Of a DNA stretch of 64,000 bases, positions 43,501-52,872 are shown piece after piece. The DNA is from JACKHA01 sp041401985. Lineage in GTDB: Bacteria; Planctomycetota; Phycisphaerae; Phycisphaerales; UBA1924. The stretch covers positions 1-64,000 of the forward strand of contig JAWKTE010000019.1 of the NCBI GenBank assembly GCA_041401985.1, in the 5' to 3' direction. The notes beneath the pieces are model-generated. The model saw only the letters and a program-made list of their open reading frames with translations, did no database searches and was not told the DNA's origin. A program made the translations under genes and the position numbers. The stretch's first letter is position 1, and each line of letters opens with the position of its first letter.

Positions 43501-44860
43501 TCCCCGCGCTGGCCAGCGAGCGCACCCACTTGAGTTCGCCCGTGTGCAGATCGAGCCCGACCATCGAGTTCGACTGCAGACGCCGGAACTGCACAAACGT
43601 CCGCATGCACACCACGACCGTGTCGCCCGAGACGATCGCCGGGCCGCGGATGCTCGCGTCGGCCAGGCGCTCGTCGAGCGAGTCGACGCGGACCGACCAG
43701 ACCAGGCGGCCCGTGTCGATCTCGATCGCGTGCAGGCGCGGGTCGCCCTCGCGCAAGCCGGCCCGGGCCAGGCCGGTCGCGGCCAGTGCATAACCCGAGG
43801 CCGCGGTGACGAACGTGCCGTCCTCGAGCCCGTTGCCCATGAGTTGGCGGGCGTAGAACGTCGGGCCCTCGCCCGGGCGCTCGCCGTTGCCATCGGCGGG
43901 CGGCGGGCGCAGACGCCAGCGCATCGCCAGCGTGAACCGATCCCACGCGCTGATGAACTCCCCGTCGTTGGCCAGCACCACGTCGTCCACGACGCAGGGC
44001 ATGATCCAGGGCATCGCGGCCATGTTGCCGCCCCGCGCGGGCGCGCCTCGTCCGGGCGGGCCGACTCGGGGGCCAAGCGCACCGCACGCTGCGGGCGACG
44101 GTCCAGTTCGGTCGCGCTCAGCGGAGGATTCGGATCGAGCGGCGTCACGTCCCGACGGATCGCCGCGCGCGGCCACTCGATCGGCTCCGGCGGGCGCATC
44201 GAGACGCCCGCCCGGGCCGCGGCCCGCTCAACCAGCGCGAGCACTTCCGGGCGGGGCAGGTAACGGGACAGCGAATGGGCCAGTTCCGCCGCCGGCCCGG
44301 CAACGCCCGGGTCGCTCGCGTCCAGGTGGGACTCGGCTCGCCCGAGTTCCAGCCTGGCGGCCTCGAACCGACCGCCCTCGATGTGGTTCTGAGCGATACG
44401 AAGCGACGCCTCGAGGCCCGACCGCGTCAGCCACCTGGCCTGGGCCGCCCAGTCGATGAACCCGACCTCAATCTGCCGCCGCGCCTCGGCCTCCTGGGCC
44501 TCGCGATAGGCCGCCAGCAACTCGGGGCGGGCCAGCATGAACGCGTGGACCCGCTCGCGCACGTCGATGAACAGGTCGGGGTCGGTCTCGGTCTCGATGA
44601 CCCGGGCGCCCTCGGTCTCAAGCAGATCCTGGAGCGTCCGCACCGCCTCCGGCACGTTGCCCGCCCCCAGCAGGCCTTCGAGCCCGGCGAGCGCATCGCG
44701 CGTCCGCGTCGAGTCGTCCACGTACACGGGGTTGACCGTCTGTGCCACAGCGTCGGAGCGCGACAGCCCAGGCCACCGCGGCACACGCGGCGATTCCGGA
44801 CCATCGAGGCAAGCGAGGCGATTGCCCACCCTGTTCTGGGACGCCGCCGCACTCCCCCAC
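40547..44860 (-). CDS. giant secreted PQQ-like beta-propeller/TPR protein (two frameshifts)
   Basis: The longest clean frame covers 44030-40547. Going upstream it continues in a second frame to about 44765 (VNPVYVDDSTRTRDALAGLE, AHSLSRYLPRPEVLALVERA) and in a third to a signal-like start near 44860 (RWSGIAACAAVAWAVAL). The joined product is about 1,430 residues. Two propeller regions have PQQ-like blades (AIEIDTGRLVWSVRV, GLDLHTGELKWVRSL, ALEAETGRTVWLRRM; later GLDMLDGRVLWSRRL, GLDAWDGAELWRTEG). A helical TPR-like block lies in between (about residues 700-950). BamB-like propellers support outer-membrane assembly, and the next gene encodes a barrel protein, but a direct link is unproven. Confidence 0.65.
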
Positions 44861-44910
44861 CCAGCCGTCCAGTTCGCCTGATCGCCATGCTGGGCGCCTC
44901 CTGACTGGGC

Positions 44911-45453
44911 GTGGGGCCGATGGTCACTCCCCGGCTCATGGGAGGAGGGGCCTGCGTCGATGCCCGCCCGATGCTCGCGACCGCTTCCGATCCCGCGGCC
45001 CTGGCCCCGGCGAACACGAGCGCGGTCGCACCCGCCATCGAACGACCCGCCCGCCCCCGCAAGAGTCGGCTGCCTGGGCGTCCGACCCGCGTGGCCGCCC
45101 TCATTATCACCATTCTGTTCGTCAGCGTTGCCGACCTGATCCTCACGCTGACCTTTCTGACCAGCGTGGGGATGGCCGAGGCCAACCCCTTGGCCCGGAA
45201 GGTGTTTGCGACCAACTCCGTGCCCGTGGTCGTGGGGTTCAAGCTGGAGCCTGACCGCGACAGCGTCACGGCTGCCTGTGGCTGGCCCGGCACAAGGCGG
45301 TCGGCGAGGGCGGAGCCTGGGCGGGCGCGTGCTCATGCTGGCTGCTCGTCCGCTGGAACGTGCATCGACCAGAGCCACGTGTTCACGACGGTGCTCAACG
45401 CCCCGGAGCCGCACCACCACGCCGACTCGCGCTGGGTGGCGATCGTGGAATGA
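44911..45453 (+). CDS. DUF5658-like small membrane protein (frameshifted)
   Basis: The N-terminus is Ala/Pro-rich; the true start may be ATG 44971. The core is RVAALIITILFVSVADLILT LTFLTSVGMAEANPLARKVF, with the A(D/E)xxxT...EANPLAR pattern of DUF5658-type proteins. The next helix appears only in another frame (45255-45365: LARHKAVGEGGAWAGACSCW, LLVRWNVH), and the frame then returns for SHVFTTVLNAPEPHHHADSR W. So two compensating indels lie near 45260 and 45365. Function unknown. Divergent from the giant propeller gene. Confidence 0.55.
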   Translation: MGPMVTPRLMGGGACVDARPMLATASDPAALAPANTSAVAPAIERPARPRKSRLPGRPTRVAALIITILFVSVADLILTLTFLTSVGMAEANPLARKVFATNSVPVVVGFKLEPDRDSVTAACGWPGTRRSARAEPGRARAHAGCSSAGTCIDQSHVFTTVLNAPEPHHHADSRWVAIVE

Positions 45454-45497
45454 CGCCCGGCGTCCCCGGGCGACGCCGGCCCCGATACGCTGTACCC

Positions 45498-45968
45498 ATG
45501 ACCCGCCCCGTCGCTGCGTCGGCCCTGAGCCTGTCCATCGCGTCGCTCGCCTTGCTCTCGGCGTGCTCGAGCGTGGCCCCGCCGCGTCTGTCGATCGCCG
45601 ACGTGCAGGTGCGGGAGGTTACGCCCGAGGGCTCGTCGATGGTCGTGTTCGTGCGGGCGGAGAACCCCAACGACAAGCCGATCCCGCTGCGGAGCCTGGA
45701 CTACAGCGTGTCGATGGGCGGGCAGCACGTGTTCGCGGCCACGCGCGAGGCCGAGGCGACCCTCCCGCGATTCGGGACGCTGGACCTGCCGCTCCCGGTC
45801 AGCGTGCCGGCGACCGATCGCCCGATCGGTCCGAGCGACTTCGACCTGAGCCTGACGCTGCGGTACCGGGCGCCCGGGAAACTCAACGAGACGCTGTTTG
45901 ACGCCGGGCTGCTGCGGCCATCGGTGTCGGCCGGGGGCGAAGGCTCGGCGGACCTGACCGGGGGGTAA
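45498..45968 (+). CDS. LEA14/WHy-domain lipoprotein
   Basis: 156 residues from ATG 45498. Lipoprotein signal with lipobox LLSAC (residues about 18-22). The mature part is a WHy/LEA-2 fold: LSIADVQVREVTPEGSSMVV, FVRAENPNDKPIPLRSLDYS, DLPLPVSVPATDRP, DFDLSLTLRYRAPGK. LEA-2 proteins are linked to stress protection; the bacterial role is unclear. It converges on the lipoprotein gene at 45973 with only 4 bp between stops. Confidence 0.8.
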   Translation: MTRPVAASALSLSIASLALLSACSSVAPPRLSIADVQVREVTPEGSSMVVFVRAENPNDKPIPLRSLDYSVSMGGQHVFAATREAEATLPRFGTLDLPLPVSVPATDRPIGPSDFDLSLTLRYRAPGKLNETLFDAGLLRPSVSAGGEGSADLTGG

Positions 45969-45972
45969 CCCG

Positions 45973-46446
45973 TCAGCGGTCGGTCCAGCGGATCGGGGCG
46001 GCCCCGACGCCCCGGAGCGCTTCGAGGCGGTCCGCCAGGTCGGTCAGGAACGCCCATTCCCGATTCACGTCGCCGAAACGCCCGATTCGGAGGCGAAGCT
46101 CGATTGGCGTGTTCTCGCCCCGGTCGGCCGGCGAGCCGGGCGGGGCGTCGGCGGGCGGGGCCGCCCGGGTGGCGGTCAGGATCGCGACCTCATCTCGCGA
46201 AGTGACCATCTCGACCCGCTGGGTGAGGGGGTCCGGGCGGACGACGTGCATGATGGTCATCTCGACCCTGGGTGCGGCGGCCCAGGCGGCGGCCTCGATG
46301 TCGTCCCAATCGGCCACGACGCGTTCCGGGCGGGGGCGGAGGGCCGCCGACTCGGGCACCGGCGGGGGCAGGTCGGCGGCGCAGGCGCCGAGGAGGACGG
46401 TCAGGCAGAGGAGGGCAAGACCCACCCTTGTTCTGGGGGGATTCAT
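45973..46446 (-). CDS. hypothetical lipoprotein
   Basis: 157 residues from ATG 46446. Signal and lipobox RVGLALLCLTVLLGACAADL. The mature part is 130 polar residues (VVADWDDIEAAAWAAAPRVE, MTIMHVVRPDPLTQRVEMVT, ELRLRIGRFGDVNREWAFLT), ending LRGVGAAPIRWTDR. No known domain. Divergent from phoH. Confidence 0.7.
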   Translation of the reverse strand: MNPPRTRVGLALLCLTVLLGACAADLPPPVPESAALRPRPERVVADWDDIEAAAWAAAPRVEMTIMHVVRPDPLTQRVEMVTSRDEVAILTATRAAPPADAPPGSPADRGENTPIELRLRIGRFGDVNREWAFLTDLADRLEALRGVGAAPIRWTDR

Positions 46447-46585
46447 CCCGACCTTTCGGCGGCGTGAAGCAGAGCCGGGCGAACGCCGACTTCGTATAGA
46501 ATCGGAGGAGCGTCCGGGCGTGCGGCGGCGTTCGTCGGCACGCCGGACGGGGCGGGGGCCGGGATCGGTCCCCGGGAGCGACCTG

Positions 46586-47731
46586 TTGGCGGAAGTGACC
46601 ATCCGGGTTCCCAGCGGTTCATCTCGCCAGGGCGTGGTTGGCTCTGGAGAGCGGAACCTGAAGCTGATCCGCGAGGCGCTGGGGGTCAGCGTGACCGCGC
46701 GCGAGGACTTCGTGCGTGTGTCGGGCGAGTCGGAGGCGGTCCGCGTGGCGCGGAACGTGCTCGAGCGACTGGGCCGCACGCCGGCCCTGTCCCGCCAGGA
46801 AGTGTTGCAGGTTATCGCCGACGAGGGCGGGCGTGTGGCGACGGGTCGCGTGACCCACTTCGAGCCGAGGGATGATGGCCCGCGCGGGCGTCGCAGCGAC
46901 GCGTACTCGCGCCGGGGCGATCGGTACGGCGAGGCGTTCGTCCGCCCGGACTTCGACGACCGGCGGATCGACCTGACGCCCTGGGACGGCGAACTGGCGG
47001 TGTACGCCGGCGGTCGGGCGGTGCAGCCCAAAACGCCGAACCAGCAGGCGTATCTGGAGGCGATCCGCGACAACGACATGGTCTTCGCCGCGGGCCCGGC
47101 GGGCACGGGCAAGACCTACCTGGCGGTGGCGGCGGCGGTGCACCTGCTGCGGACGGATCGGGTCAAGCGGCTGATCCTGACGCGCCCGGCGGTGGAAGCG
47201 GGCGAGCGGCTGGGCTTCCTGCCCGGCGACATGCAGGCGAAGGTGAACCCGTACCTGCGTCCGCTGCTGGATGCCGTGCACGACATGATGGACTACGGCA
47301 CGATCCGTCGCTTCATGGACAGCGACGTGGTGGAGATCGTGCCGCTGGCGTTCATGCGGGGGCGGACGCTGAACAACGCGATGGTGATTCTGGACGAGGC
47401 CCAGAACACGACGCGGACGCAGATGCAGATGTTCCTGACGCGCCTGGGGCACGGCTCGAAGATGGTCGTGACCGGCGACATCACGCAGGTTGACCTGCCC
47501 GAGCCGGCCGAGTCCGGGCTTGTGGACGCGATCCGTCGGCTGCGGCGCGTGAAGGGCGTGGGCATGGTGGCGTTCGAGGGCCAGGACGTGGTGCGCCACA
47601 CGCTGGTGCAGCGGGTGATCGAGGCGTACGGAATCGACGAGGGCGGCGAGCGCGGCGGGGACAACGCGTCGCTGATCCGCGGCGGGCGGTGGACGCCGCC
47701 CGCGGGCGAGCCCGCTGCGGAGGGGGCCTGA
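46586..47731 (+). CDS. phoH: PhoH-like ATPase/ribonuclease
   Basis: 381 residues if it starts at TTG 46586 (GGGAG 8 bases before); GTG 46595 is an alternative. An N-terminal KH-like region (VTIRVPSGSSRQGVVGSGER, NLKLIREALGVSVTARE) precedes the PhoH P-loop domain: DNDMVFAAGPAGTGKTYLAV, RLILTRPAVEAGERLGFLPG, MQAKVNPYLRPLLDAV, VILDEAQNTTRTQMQMFLTR, KMVVTGDITQVDLP. The family acts in RNA metabolism with YbeY and is normally encoded beside the 7TM-HD phosphodiesterase, as here (2 bp gap). Confidence 0.92.
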   Translation: MAEVTIRVPSGSSRQGVVGSGERNLKLIREALGVSVTAREDFVRVSGESEAVRVARNVLERLGRTPALSRQEVLQVIADEGGRVATGRVTHFEPRDDGPRGRRSDAYSRRGDRYGEAFVRPDFDDRRIDLTPWDGELAVYAGGRAVQPKTPNQQAYLEAIRDNDMVFAAGPAGTGKTYLAVAAAVHLLRTDRVKRLILTRPAVEAGERLGFLPGDMQAKVNPYLRPLLDAVHDMMDYGTIRRFMDSDVVEIVPLAFMRGRTLNNAMVILDEAQNTTRTQMQMFLTRLGHGSKMVVTGDITQVDLPEPAESGLVDAIRRLRRVKGVGMVAFEGQDVVRHTLVQRVIEAYGIDEGGERGGDNASLIRGGRWTPPAGEPAAEGA

Positions 47732-47733
47732 GC

Positions 47734-50109
47734 ATGTCGAAGGCCTCGACCAAGCCCGGTGACTCCGGGGCGCGCAAGCGCCGCGGGACGGCGCAGTCGC
47801 GCCGCGAGGCGGTCATCCTCGAGACCAAGCGGATGCTGCGGGACCCGCGCGTGGGCTGGGGGCTGGTGACGGGCGTGGTGTTCGTGGTGCTGGCGACGCT
47901 CGCGGGCGTGTGGGCGCAGGATCGCCCGCTGGTGGGCGAGGGGCGGGTGATGAGCGGCACGCGGGCCGTGCGCCTCGAGTTCTCCGTGGAGGACGCGGAC
48001 CTGACGGAGCAGAATCGGGAGGCGGCCCGGCGGGCGACGCCGCGGATTTTTGTCGCGGAGCCCTCGCGTCTGGAAGAGTTGTCCGCGTCGGTTGCGAACC
48101 TGCCTTTGACGCTGGCGGGCGTGGAGTCGCTGGACGAGGTCGACGCGCAGATCCGCCAGAACTTCGGGCTGACGCAGGAGTCGCTGGCGGTGGTGCTCTC
48201 GCATGTGTCGGAGGGCGTGGCGGACCCGGCGTGGGCGACGGCCTCGGGCGTGCTGGTGGAACTCGTGCGCGAGACGCCGATGGTGAGCCGCGAGACCTGG
48301 CAGCGGTTCACGCAGGAGGGCGTGGGCAACCAGATCGAACTTCGGATCGGCAACGCGCCCGGGCGGCTTGTGCCGGCGACGCGAGTGGTGAACATCGGCG
48401 CCTCGGAGGAAACGCGCCGGGAAGAGGCCGAGTCGCTCGCGGCCCGAGCGGGGTTCGACGGGGTCGAGCGCCGTGTGGTGGCGGCGCGGATCATGTCGGT
48501 GGCGCGTGCGACGTTCGAGGAGGACCAGGCGGCGACGCGCGCGGCCCAGGAGGAGGCGGCGTCGCAAGTGCCGGCCGCGACCCGGGTCGTGCCCGCGGGC
48601 GAGATCCTGTATCGGCGGGGCGATGTGCTGGGGCCGACGGCGGCCCAGTTGCTCGAGGCCGAACTCGAGTCGTTCAATCGCAACGCGCCGGCGTGGCGGA
48701 TCACGGCGCGGCGGGTGTCTTTGGCCGCGGTTGTCGCCGGCGTGACGGCCGGCATGGCGGGGTACATCGTGCTGTTCTGCCCGCGTGTGCGGCGGAACCC
48801 CACGCGGGCCGCGGCCCTGGCGGGGCTTGGGCTGGGTGTGATCTGGCTGGCCGCGATCGTGGCGGTGTACGACCCGCGTCTGGTGCTGTTGGCGCTGGTG
48901 GTGCCGACGGTGCTGGCCGCGTCGGTGATCGTCGTGGCGTACGACCAGCGGACCGCGCTGGCGCTCGGGGCGGGGATCGCGCTTTTGGTGAGCCTGCTGC
49001 TGGCCCAGGCGGTGGCGGCGTTGATCCTGACGCTGGGCGGGGTGGCGGTTGCGGCGTGGCAACTCCGGGAGGTCCGCGAGCGGCGCACCCTGATCCGTGC
49101 GGGTGTGATGCTGGCGCTGTGCCTGGGGAGCGGGACGCTGGCCACGTCGCTGGTGATCCTGCCGGTGAGCACGGAGTCGATGACCCAGGCGCTGCTGGAC
49201 TCGGCGTTCCTTGCGATCGGCGGGCTGACCGTCGCGGGGATGATCCTGTTCATCCTGCCGGTGCTGGAGAAGGCGTTCGACATCACGACGGGCCTGACGC
49301 TGATCGAGCTGCGCGATCCGAAGCACCCGCTGCTGCGTCAGTTGCAGCAGCAGGCGCCGGGGACGTACAACCACTCGCTGAACGTGGCGTCGATCTCGGA
49401 GGCCGCGGCCGACGCGGTCGGGGCCGATTCGCTGCTGACCTATGTGGGGTGCCTGTACCACGACATCGGGAAGATGACCAAGCCCGAGTACTTCGTGGAG
49501 AACCAGGCGGGCGGGCCGAACAAGCACGACCGGCTGAGCCCGGCGATGAGCCTGCTGGTGATCGTGGGGCACGTCAAGGACGGGCTTGAGATGGCGCGCG
49601 AGCACGATCTGCCGCGGGCGATCGAGCACTTCATCGAGGCGCACCACGGCACAACGCTGGTGGAGTACTTCTACCGGCGCGCGGTGGAGCAGGCCAAGGA
49701 CGGGTCGGAATCGGTGCCGGAGGAGTTGTCGTACCGGTATCCGGGGCCGAAGCCACGGACGCGTGAGGTGGCGATCGCGATGCTCTCCGACGCGGTGGAG
49801 AGCGCGACGCGGACGCTGTCGGACCCGACGCCCAGCCGCATCGACGCGCTGGTGCGGAGCATCGCCAACAAGCGGCTGATGGACGGGCAGTTCGACGACT
49901 GCGACCTGACGCTGCGGCAGTTGCAGGCGATCGTGGAGTCGGTGTCGAAGACGGTGTCGGCGATCTACCACGGGCGGATCGCGTACCCGGGGGCCGGAGC
50001 GCCGAAGAAGAAGACGACGGCGCCGGGGGTGCCGACGGACACGGGTGTGGTGGCGGCGGGGGCGGGGGCGCCCGCCGGTGCGGCGCCCGGGAACGCGAAA
50101 TCGGCGTGA
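47734..50109 (+). CDS. 7TM-HD (PgpH-type) cyclic-di-AMP phosphodiesterase family protein
   Basis: 791 residues from ATG 47734. One N-terminal membrane helix, then an extracellular 7TMR-HDED region (60-320: TRAVRLEFSVEDADL, VVPAGEILYRRGDVLGP), a membrane bundle (about 330-520) and a cytoplasmic HD domain (about 540-730: APGTYNHSLNVASISEAAAD, YHDIGKM, EHFIEAHHGTTLVEYFY). The HDIG signature is present as HDIGK. In Listeria PgpH this domain splits c-di-AMP; whether this organism makes c-di-AMP cannot be seen here. Operon with phoH. The expected third gene, ybeY, does not follow; rnr runs from the other strand. Confidence 0.92.
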   Translation: MSKASTKPGDSGARKRRGTAQSRREAVILETKRMLRDPRVGWGLVTGVVFVVLATLAGVWAQDRPLVGEGRVMSGTRAVRLEFSVEDADLTEQNREAARRATPRIFVAEPSRLEELSASVANLPLTLAGVESLDEVDAQIRQNFGLTQESLAVVLSHVSEGVADPAWATASGVLVELVRETPMVSRETWQRFTQEGVGNQIELRIGNAPGRLVPATRVVNIGASEETRREEAESLAARAGFDGVERRVVAARIMSVARATFEEDQAATRAAQEEAASQVPAATRVVPAGEILYRRGDVLGPTAAQLLEAELESFNRNAPAWRITARRVSLAAVVAGVTAGMAGYIVLFCPRVRRNPTRAAALAGLGLGVIWLAAIVAVYDPRLVLLALVVPTVLAASVIVVAYDQRTALALGAGIALLVSLLLAQAVAALILTLGGVAVAAWQLREVRERRTLIRAGVMLALCLGSGTLATSLVILPVSTESMTQALLDSAFLAIGGLTVAGMILFILPVLEKAFDITTGLTLIELRDPKHPLLRQLQQQAPGTYNHSLNVASISEAAADAVGADSLLTYVGCLYHDIGKMTKPEYFVENQAGGPNKHDRLSPAMSLLVIVGHVKDGLEMAREHDLPRAIEHFIEAHHGTTLVEYFYRRAVEQAKDGSESVPEELSYRYPGPKPRTREVAIAMLSDAVESATRTLSDPTPSRIDALVRSIANKRLMDGQFDDCDLTLRQLQAIVESVSKTVSAIYHGRIAYPGAGAPKKKTTAPGVPTDTGVVAAGAGAPAGAAPGNAKSA

Positions 50110-52602
50110 TCAGCCTTTGTCGCGCCGGTGCTGCTTCTTGCCCTTGTCGCGCGACTTCGAGCGCTGGCTGCGCTTCTGCGATCCGGTGCGGAAGGGCTTG
50201 TCGAAGTCCTGCCAGTTCCGCTGGCCCGAGGACTCCAGGCCACCGCCGGCACCGAGTTTGAGGCCCTCGACGCCCTTGGCTTTGCCCGCGGCCCGGCCCT
50301 CGGCGTTGTCGATCACCAGGTCGAGTTCGCGTCGATCGAGGTTCACCTGCGCGATGCGGACCTGGACCGAGTCGCCCATGTTGAACGAGCGGCCCGAGCG
50401 GGCGTCGACGAGCGCGCCGGTTCGGGAGTCGATCTTCCACGTCGGGGTTCCGCCGCCGCGGGTCACGTCGCCGGGCAGGTCCTCTTTCTTGACGAACCCG
50501 TCGATGAGGAACTTGTCGATCTGGACGAAGCAGCCCTTGGGGTTCACGCCCGTGACCACGCCGGGGTAGACCTCGCCGAGTTTGGTCGAGAGCAGTTGGA
50601 GGATCAGGAACTTGCGGAGTTGCTGCTCGGCCTCCTCGGCGTTGACTTCCTTGCCGGTGATGTGGCGGCCGATCTCGGTCAGCGTGCCCTCGTCGGGGCA
50701 CATGGGCGAGCGGCGCAGGTCCTCGCCGAGGCGCTCGAAGGCGGCGTCGGACTTTGGCGCGCTCGCGGCGTTGTTGGTCTTGGCCAGGTAGGCCGCGAGG
50801 GAACGGTGGACGGTCAGATCGGCGTAGCGCCGGATGGGGCTGGTGAAGTGGGCGTAGGCGCCCGAGGCCAGGGCGAAGTGCCCGATCAGCGCGGGCGAGT
50901 ACTCGGCCTTGGTCAGCGTCCGCAGCACCGCCATGTGCACGGCCCTGGACGCCGGCGTGCCGCGCGTGGCTTCCAGCAGCGACTGGAGTTCCTGGCGCGT
51001 CGGGTTGGCGGGGATGCGGAAGCCCGCGACCATCGCGGCTTTGCGGAGCGAGTCGGAATCGCCGGGCGTGGGCTCCGGGTGCACGCGCCGCAGCAGCGGC
51101 ACCTTCATCCGCTCGAACAGGCGGGCCAGCACCTCGTTGGCCTCGACCATGAACATCTCGATCAGCGTGTGCGTGAACGCGTCGTCCTCGCGCTCGGCGT
51201 CGACGACTTTGCCCTGCTCGTCGTAGATCAGCACCGACTCGGGCAGTTCCAGCGAGATCATGCCCTGGCGCTGGCGGCGTCCGCGGATGGCCTTCGCGCA
51301 AGCGTCGGCCATGCGGAGTCGGTTGAGCAGGTCCTCGGTGTAGTTCGGCTCGGTCCGGGCGTGCTTCTTCGCCTCCTCGGGATCGCCATCGATCAGGGCC
51401 TGGGCCTCGAGGTATGTCAGACGCTTGGCGCTCTTGATGAGGGTCGCGGCGGTGCCGGAGGCCAGCAGGTTCCCGTCGCGGTCGTACTCCATGTACGCGG
51501 TCTTGGCGTAGCGGTACACGCCCTCCTGCAGCGAACAGATACCGTTGGAGAGCAGTTCCGGGAGCATCGGAATGACCAGTCGCGGCAGGTAGCACGAGTT
51601 GCCGCGCTTGACCGCTTCTTCATCCAGCGGCGTGCCGGGCGGGATGAAGTGGGCCACGTCGGCGATGTGGACGCCCAGTCGCCAGCCGCCCTTGCCGCGC
51701 CCGTCGTCGCGCTCCAGCGGCTCGATGCTGATCGCGTCGTCGTAGTCCTTGGCGTCGGGCGGGTCGATGGTGAAGATAAAGCCCTTGGTCAGATCGTCGC
51801 GTCCGGGCAGAGAGCCGTCGCGCTCGTAGGCCTCGATCTCGACCTCGTACTGGCGGGCTGCGTCGCGGGCCTGCTCGACGCACGAATCGGGGAACTCGCC
51901 GGGCAGGTTGTACGCGGCGATGACGGCCGCGGTCTCGACCTCCGGCTCGCCCGCCTCGCCGAGGACCTTGGTGATGACGCCCTCGGCCAGGGCGTTGCCC
52001 TCGGGATAGGTCGTGATGTCCACGATGACCTTGTCGCCGATCGTGACGTTTTTGGCCTCGGCGTCGCGGACGACGATGGGGTCGGTCAGGGCCTTGCCGT
52101 CGGGATAGACCACCCACAGGCTGCCCTGGCGACCGATCGTGCCGGCAAAGTGCGTGCGCTTCCGCTCGACGACCTCGATGACCGACCCGAGCCACTGCTT
52201 GCCCTCGAACCCCTGGCGTTCGCGACGCCGGTCGCGCGTGAACGCGATCCGCACGATGTCGCCCGAGAGCGCATCGCCGGTCTCGCCCGGGGGCACGAAC
52301 ACAGAACGCTCGCGCACGACCACATCGCGCGGCTCGATGAACGCGAAGCCGCGGCCCGTGGACTTGAACGTCCCGATCAGTTCGCCCCGGTCCCCGCCGG
52401 CGATATCAGAAAGCGACGGCAGCGCGACCCGCCCCGTCGGATCGATCACGATCGACTGGCGATCGGCCAGTTCCTTCAGGGCCCGGCGGAAGTCCTCGAG
52501 GTCCTCGACGCGCAGGTCCTCGGCCAGTTCGTTCACCGGGCGCGGCGTGTAGTCCTCGTGCTGGAGGTGCGAGAAGAGACGGCGTTGGTACTTGGAAGGC
52601 AT
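50110..52602 (-). CDS. rnr: ribonuclease R
   Basis: 830 residues. N-terminal helix region, two cold-shock-like domains (ELIGTFKSTGRGFAFIEPRD, HFAGTIGRQGSLWVVYPDGK), the RNB catalytic domain with DPPDAKDYDDAISIEPL (the metal-binding Asp residues), HIADVAHFIPPGTPLDEEA and YAHFTSPIRRYADLTVHR, then an S1 domain (YPGVVTGVNPKGCFVQIDKF) and a Lys/Arg-rich tail. It is a 3'-5' exoribonuclease that degrades structured RNA. Its stop meets that of the 7TM-HD gene. Start ATG 52602. Confidence 0.95.
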   Translation of the reverse strand: MPSKYQRRLFSHLQHEDYTPRPVNELAEDLRVEDLEDFRRALKELADRQSIVIDPTGRVALPSLSDIAGGDRGELIGTFKSTGRGFAFIEPRDVVVRERSVFVPPGETGDALSGDIVRIAFTRDRRRERQGFEGKQWLGSVIEVVERKRTHFAGTIGRQGSLWVVYPDGKALTDPIVVRDAEAKNVTIGDKVIVDITTYPEGNALAEGVITKVLGEAGEPEVETAAVIAAYNLPGEFPDSCVEQARDAARQYEVEIEAYERDGSLPGRDDLTKGFIFTIDPPDAKDYDDAISIEPLERDDGRGKGGWRLGVHIADVAHFIPPGTPLDEEAVKRGNSCYLPRLVIPMLPELLSNGICSLQEGVYRYAKTAYMEYDRDGNLLASGTAATLIKSAKRLTYLEAQALIDGDPEEAKKHARTEPNYTEDLLNRLRMADACAKAIRGRRQRQGMISLELPESVLIYDEQGKVVDAEREDDAFTHTLIEMFMVEANEVLARLFERMKVPLLRRVHPEPTPGDSDSLRKAAMVAGFRIPANPTRQELQSLLEATRGTPASRAVHMAVLRTLTKAEYSPALIGHFALASGAYAHFTSPIRRYADLTVHRSLAAYLAKTNNAASAPKSDAAFERLGEDLRRSPMCPDEGTLTEIGRHITGKEVNAEEAEQQLRKFLILQLLSTKLGEVYPGVVTGVNPKGCFVQIDKFLIDGFVKKEDLPGDVTRGGGTPTWKIDSRTGALVDARSGRSFNMGDSVQVRIAQVNLDRRELDLVIDNAEGRAAGKAKGVEGLKLGAGGGLESSGQRNWQDFDKPFRTGSQKRSQRSKSRDKGKKQHRRDKG

Positions 52603-52660
52603 GCGGGGGGAGGGTAGGGATAGGAAGCGAAGAGGCGGAGACGAGCGGGGTACTCGGCAA

Positions 52661-52822
52661 TGAGGGGGCGGGGCTTTCCAGCCCCGCGCGAAGGCGGCGG
52701 GCAGTCCAGGACCCCAGAGCGTTCATCGGCGGCCGCCGTTGCGCCGCGGCGATCGCGCACCCGTCAACTCAGCGTCCGCTCCCGATGCGAGTCGGGCTGG
52801 AAAGCCCGACCCCCTCGTCATT
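52661..52822. repeat. composite repeat with inverted ends (same family as 33119)
   Basis: Left end GAGGGGGCGGGGCTTTCCAG (52663-52690), right end TCGGGCTGGAAAGCCCGACC, CCCTC (52791-52816), about 100 bp between. It lies in the 270-bp gap between the rnr start and the HglS-like gene end. No gene otherwise. Confidence 0.75.
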
Positions 52823-52872
52823 GGCCGCGAGTTCGTTCAGCCGCAGATCGATTCCGCGAGAGTCCCGGCACG

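Noticed and set aside
40466..44263. Very long plus-strand open frames opposite the propeller gene
   Set aside because: They are Arg/Pro/His-rich and lack domains, the usual antisense shadow of a high-GC gene. The minus strand shows clear PQQ blades.
50128..52617. 829-codon plus-strand frame opposite rnr
   Set aside because: The minus strand encodes a full RNase R with catalytic motifs; the plus frame is its mirror and has no known features.
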